A stretch of DNA of 49,404 nucleotides from an uncultured Chelatococcus sp. (GTDB lineage: Bacteria > Pseudomonadota > Alphaproteobacteria > Rhizobiales > Beijerinckiaceae), in the NCBI GenBank assembly GCA_937863995.1, contig CALMIK010000087.1:1-49404 (forward strand). Direction: 5' to 3'. The translations under genes were made by a program, and so were the position numbers. The notes under the pieces are model-generated. The model was not told where the DNA came from and did not search any database. It saw only the letters and a list, made by a program, of their open reading frames with translations. Below, one piece after another: positions 47,256 through 49,404 of the stretch; position 1 is the first letter of the stretch, and each line of letters begins with the position of its first letter.

Positions 47256-48176
47256 ATGCTCGACAGGCTGACCGGCATGAGCGTGTTCACCAAGGTCGTC
47301 GCATCGGGCAGTTTCACGGCGGCTGCACGGCTTTCAGGCCTGTCGCAGACCATGGTGACGAAGCACGTTGCGGCGCTGGAAGCGCGGCTCGGCGCCCGCC
47401 TGCTGCACCGCACGACGCGCCGCCTCACCCTCACCGATGCCGGGCGCAGTTTTCACGAGGCGTGCCTGCGCATCCTGGCCGAAGTCGAGGAAGCGGAATC
47501 CGACGCCGGCGCGGGCAACGTCAACCCGCACGGCCTGCTGCGGCTCAACGTGCCGTTCTCGTTCGGCATCCGCCAGATCGCGCCGCTCCTGCCGGCGTTT
47601 CAGGCCGCCCATCCGCAGCTCGACCTTGAGCTCGGCCTCAACGACCGCGTCGTCGATCTCATCGAGGAGGGCTGGGACGTCGCGGTGCGCATCGGCACGC
47701 TGGCGGAATCGCGCCTCGTCGCCCGCAAGCTCGCGCCATGCCGCAACCTGCTGTGCGCCTCGCCCGACTATCTCGCCCGTCACGGCGCGCCGCGCACCAT
47801 GGACGAACTCGGACGTCACAACTGCCTCGGCTACACGCTGTCGCAACGGCTCGGCACCGATCGCTGGCCGTTCGGCCTCGCAGGAGAAACCGCGCGCGTG
47901 TCGGGCAACCTGCGGGTCAACAACGGCGATGTGCTGGTGGTGGCGGCGGAAGCCGGACAGGGCATCATCTACCAGCCCACGTTTCTCGTCGGCGACGCGG
48001 TGCGCGCGGGCCGTCTGTCGGTCATCACCCTCGACAGGCCGGTGGTGGAGGTCGGCAGCGTCTACACGGTGTTTCCGCACGACCGTCGCCCGCCCGCCAA
48101 GGTGCGCGCGCTGATCGAGTTCCTGACCGCGCGCTTCTCACCCGCGCCGCCGTGGGACCGGGACCTGCCGGCATAG
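47256..48176 (+). CDS. LysR-family transcriptional regulator
   Basis: A 306-residue regulator with an N-terminal winged helix (FTKVVASGSFTAAARLSGLS, LEARLGARLLHRTTRRLTLT) and a type 2 periplasmic-binding effector domain (about 90-300). It belongs to the large branch with DWAVRIG-like (DVAVRIGTL) and SPDYLARHG motifs. Divergence from the DoxX-VOC genes makes it their likely regulator. The inducing ligand is unknown; quinones or aromatic compounds are one guess from the neighbours. Confidence 0.92.
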   Translation: MLDRLTGMSVFTKVVASGSFTAAARLSGLSQTMVTKHVAALEARLGARLLHRTTRRLTLTDAGRSFHEACLRILAEVEEAESDAGAGNVNPHGLLRLNVPFSFGIRQIAPLLPAFQAAHPQLDLELGLNDRVVDLIEEGWDVAVRIGTLAESRLVARKLAPCRNLLCASPDYLARHGAPRTMDELGRHNCLGYTLSQRLGTDRWPFGLAGETARVSGNLRVNNGDVLVVAAEAGQGIIYQPTFLVGDAVRAGRLSVITLDRPVVEVGSVYTVFPHDRRPPAKVRALIEFLTARFSPAPPWDRDLPA

Positions 48177-48232
48177 GAACCCCAAACGCGTTTTTAGGAC
48201 GGCATGACACTGATTTTATTGAGAATTTTAAG

Positions 48233-48577
48233 CTATTCCCGCGTCAGATCGAGAAAATGGCGGCCTTCGCGGTCCTCGACATCGACGATCCAGAGGTCGG
48301 GATCGAAGTCGATCTCGCGTTGCAGCCGCTCATGCGCGGCGAGCGGCGTCGGGTCGGGCTTCAGCGGGATGGGCGTGAACAGCCGGTCGCCGGTTTCCTC
48401 GTCGGCAAGGCTTTGCGGCGCGGGCCCGTAAAGCGCGACCGTGCCGTCGAGACGGTCCACCACCACGAAGATCGCGCCGGCGTCCTCGGCGCCACGCCGG
48501 CGCAGAACCGCGAACGCGCCCTCAACCGCGCAGCGGCGCAGATAGGCGGACACCCAGATCCAGCTTTTAAGCCGCAT
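48233..48577 (-). CDS. DUF1491 family protein
   Basis: A 114-residue protein with the conserved start RLKSWIWVSAYLRRC and the ends FDPDLWIVDVEDREGRHFL, as in DUF1491 proteins of alphaproteobacteria. Its function is unknown; the fold appears small alpha/beta. A RIME-like repeat lies upstream of it. Confidence 0.85.
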   Translation of the reverse strand: MRLKSWIWVSAYLRRCAVEGAFAVLRRRGAEDAGAIFVVVDRLDGTVALYGPAPQSLADEETGDRLFTPIPLKPDPTPLAAHERLQREIDFDPDLWIVDVEDREGRHFLDLTRE

Positions 48578-48638
48578 TTATTTTGCCTCTACATCAGATA
48601 CTTACATTCAATTGATGCTTTTTCCGCGCGCGCATTCT

Positions 48639-48740
48639 AAAGCGTTTTCAAGCAAAGCGGATGCCGCTTTGCGTGAAGAAAACGCGTTAACTCAGAAAGT
48701 TAAAGCATTTCTGCGTTTCAACGAAACGTCGAAATGCTTT
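48639..48740. repeat. 102-bp two-palindrome intergenic repeat (RIME-like), copy 3
   Basis: In inverted orientation relative to 17347-17448 and 28780-28881. Module B comes first (AAAGCGTTTTCAAGCAAAGC ..., with the TTGCGTGAAG end) and module A last (48702-48740, AAAGCATTTCTGCGTTTC...GAAATGCTTT, a near-perfect palindrome). It lies between DUF1491 and galE. Confidence 0.8.
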
Positions 48741-48784
48741 AAACCATGCAACAGAATTAGAACCGTCCGCGAGGGAGATCCAGG

Positions 48785-49404
48785 ATGGCCGTTCTCGTTA
48801 CAGGCGCCGCCGGCTACATCGGCAGCCACATGGTGCTGGAGCTGCTCGACGCCGGCGAAACGCCGGTGGCGCTCGACAACCTCTCGACCGGCCGGCGCGA
48901 GGCCGTCCCCCCGAGTGTGCCGTTCTACGCCGGCGAAGTCGCGGACGCCGAACTGACCGCGCGCATCATACGCGATCACGCGATCGACACCGTCATCCAC
49001 TTCGCGGCGCGCATCAGCGTGCCCGAATCGGTGTCCGATCCGCTGGGCTACTACCTCAATAACACCGCCAGCTCGCGCACCCTGATCGAGTCCGCCGTGC
49101 GCAACGGCGTGGAGCGCTTCGTCTTTTCCTCCACGGCCACCATCTACGGCGATGCCGCCGTGTCGCCCATTCCCGAGGAAACGCCGCTTGCGCCGATCAA
49201 CCCCTACGGCTGGTCGAAGCTGATGGTGGAGCAGATGCTGCGCGACAGCGCCCGCGCCCATGGCCTGCGTTTCGCCATCCTGCGCTACTTCAACGTCGCG
49301 GGCGCCGACCCGCAGGGGCGCGCCGGGCAGTCGACGCCGACGAGCCATCTCATCAAGGTCGCGCTCGCCACGGCGCTGGGGCAGCGGCCGCATGTCGACA
49401 TCTT
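48785..49404 (+). CDS. galE: UDP-glucose 4-epimerase, 5' part
   Basis: Converts UDP-glucose and UDP-galactose for envelope polysaccharides. Only the first ~206 residues are in the window, which ends inside the gene. The NAD site GAAGYIGSH, the Ser/Thr of FSSTATIYG and the catalytic Tyr and Lys in PYGWSK are all present, as is RYFNVAGADP. The ATG at 48785 has GGGAGA upstream. An extended SDR with another sugar substrate is possible. Confidence 0.9.
   Translation, partial: MAVLVTGAAGYIGSHMVLELLDAGETPVALDNLSTGRREAVPPSVPFYAGEVADAELTARIIRDHAIDTVIHFAARISVPESVSDPLGYYLNNTASSRTLIESAVRNGVERFVFSSTATIYGDAAVSPIPEETPLAPINPYGWSKLMVEQMLRDSARAHGLRFAILRYFNVAGADPQGRAGQSTPTSHLIKVALATALGQRPHVDI

Overview
The window is a gene-dense, high-GC stretch of chromosome from an alphaproteobacterium, most likely of the order Hyphomicrobiales (Rhizobiales). 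The clues are a ChpT-type histidine phosphotransferase (CckA-ChpT-CtrA relay), an EipA/DUF1134 protein, a class II (CP4-like) AroA, DUF6460, DUF1491 and DUF1214/DUF1254 proteins, a PodJ-like polarity protein, and several ~100-bp two-palindrome intergenic repeats resembling the RIME elements of rhizobia. I cannot name the genus. No rRNA, tRNA, CRISPR array, prophage or intact insertion sequence is visible.

Layout. 1-5 kb: L,D-transpeptidase, NADP-isocitrate dehydrogenase, FMN-dependent alpha-hydroxy-acid dehydrogenase, then a lower-GC patch (about 4.2-5.9 kb) with an APH-fold phosphotransferase, a 164-bp imperfect palindrome shaped like an integron attC site, and a 50-residue membrane protein. 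6-13 kb: NudC, a membrane TPR protein with Der GTPase, a small P-loop kinase after RsmB, and GuaB. 13-18.8 kb: a PodJ-like coiled-coil protein, a NarL/FixJ response regulator, an HSL-type esterase, a DUF6460 protein and an orphan solute-binding protein. 18.8-25.6 kb: a membrane glycosyltransferase 2 with a GspE-N-like head, SCO protein, metallophosphatase, ParC and RecO. 25.8-33 kb: Fpr, an HI0933-type flavoprotein, ChpT, CysQ, EipA, a membrane coiled-coil protein and a CorA/ZntB transporter.

33-49.4 kb: cmk and aroA; argG, ygfZ, tag and an HD phosphohydrolase; a TrmH-type methyltransferase and a zf-TFIIB protein; a leftward run of a PBP1-type penicillin-binding protein, a DUF1214/DUF1254 pair and Uup; a YcgN cysteine-cluster protein; a DoxX-VOC unit divergent from a LysR regulator; DUF1491; and the 5' part of galE, cut by the window end.

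Most genes are housekeeping: nucleotide and amino-acid synthesis (guaB, cmk, aroA, argG), DNA topology and repair (parC, recO, tag), ribosome and RNA maturation (der, rsmB, trmH family), and cell envelope or cell cycle (Ldt, PBP1, EipA, PodJ-like, ChpT). I did not find a complete undescribed defence or mobile system. The features most worth a second look are the attC-like palindrome beside the phosphotransferase, the family of 102-bp repeats, the GspE-N/glycosyltransferase fusion, the shortened PodJ-like protein, and the 50-aa protein whose ribosome-binding site lies in a hairpin. Coordinates come from reading the sequence by eye; family calls rest on recognised motifs and have not been searched against databases.
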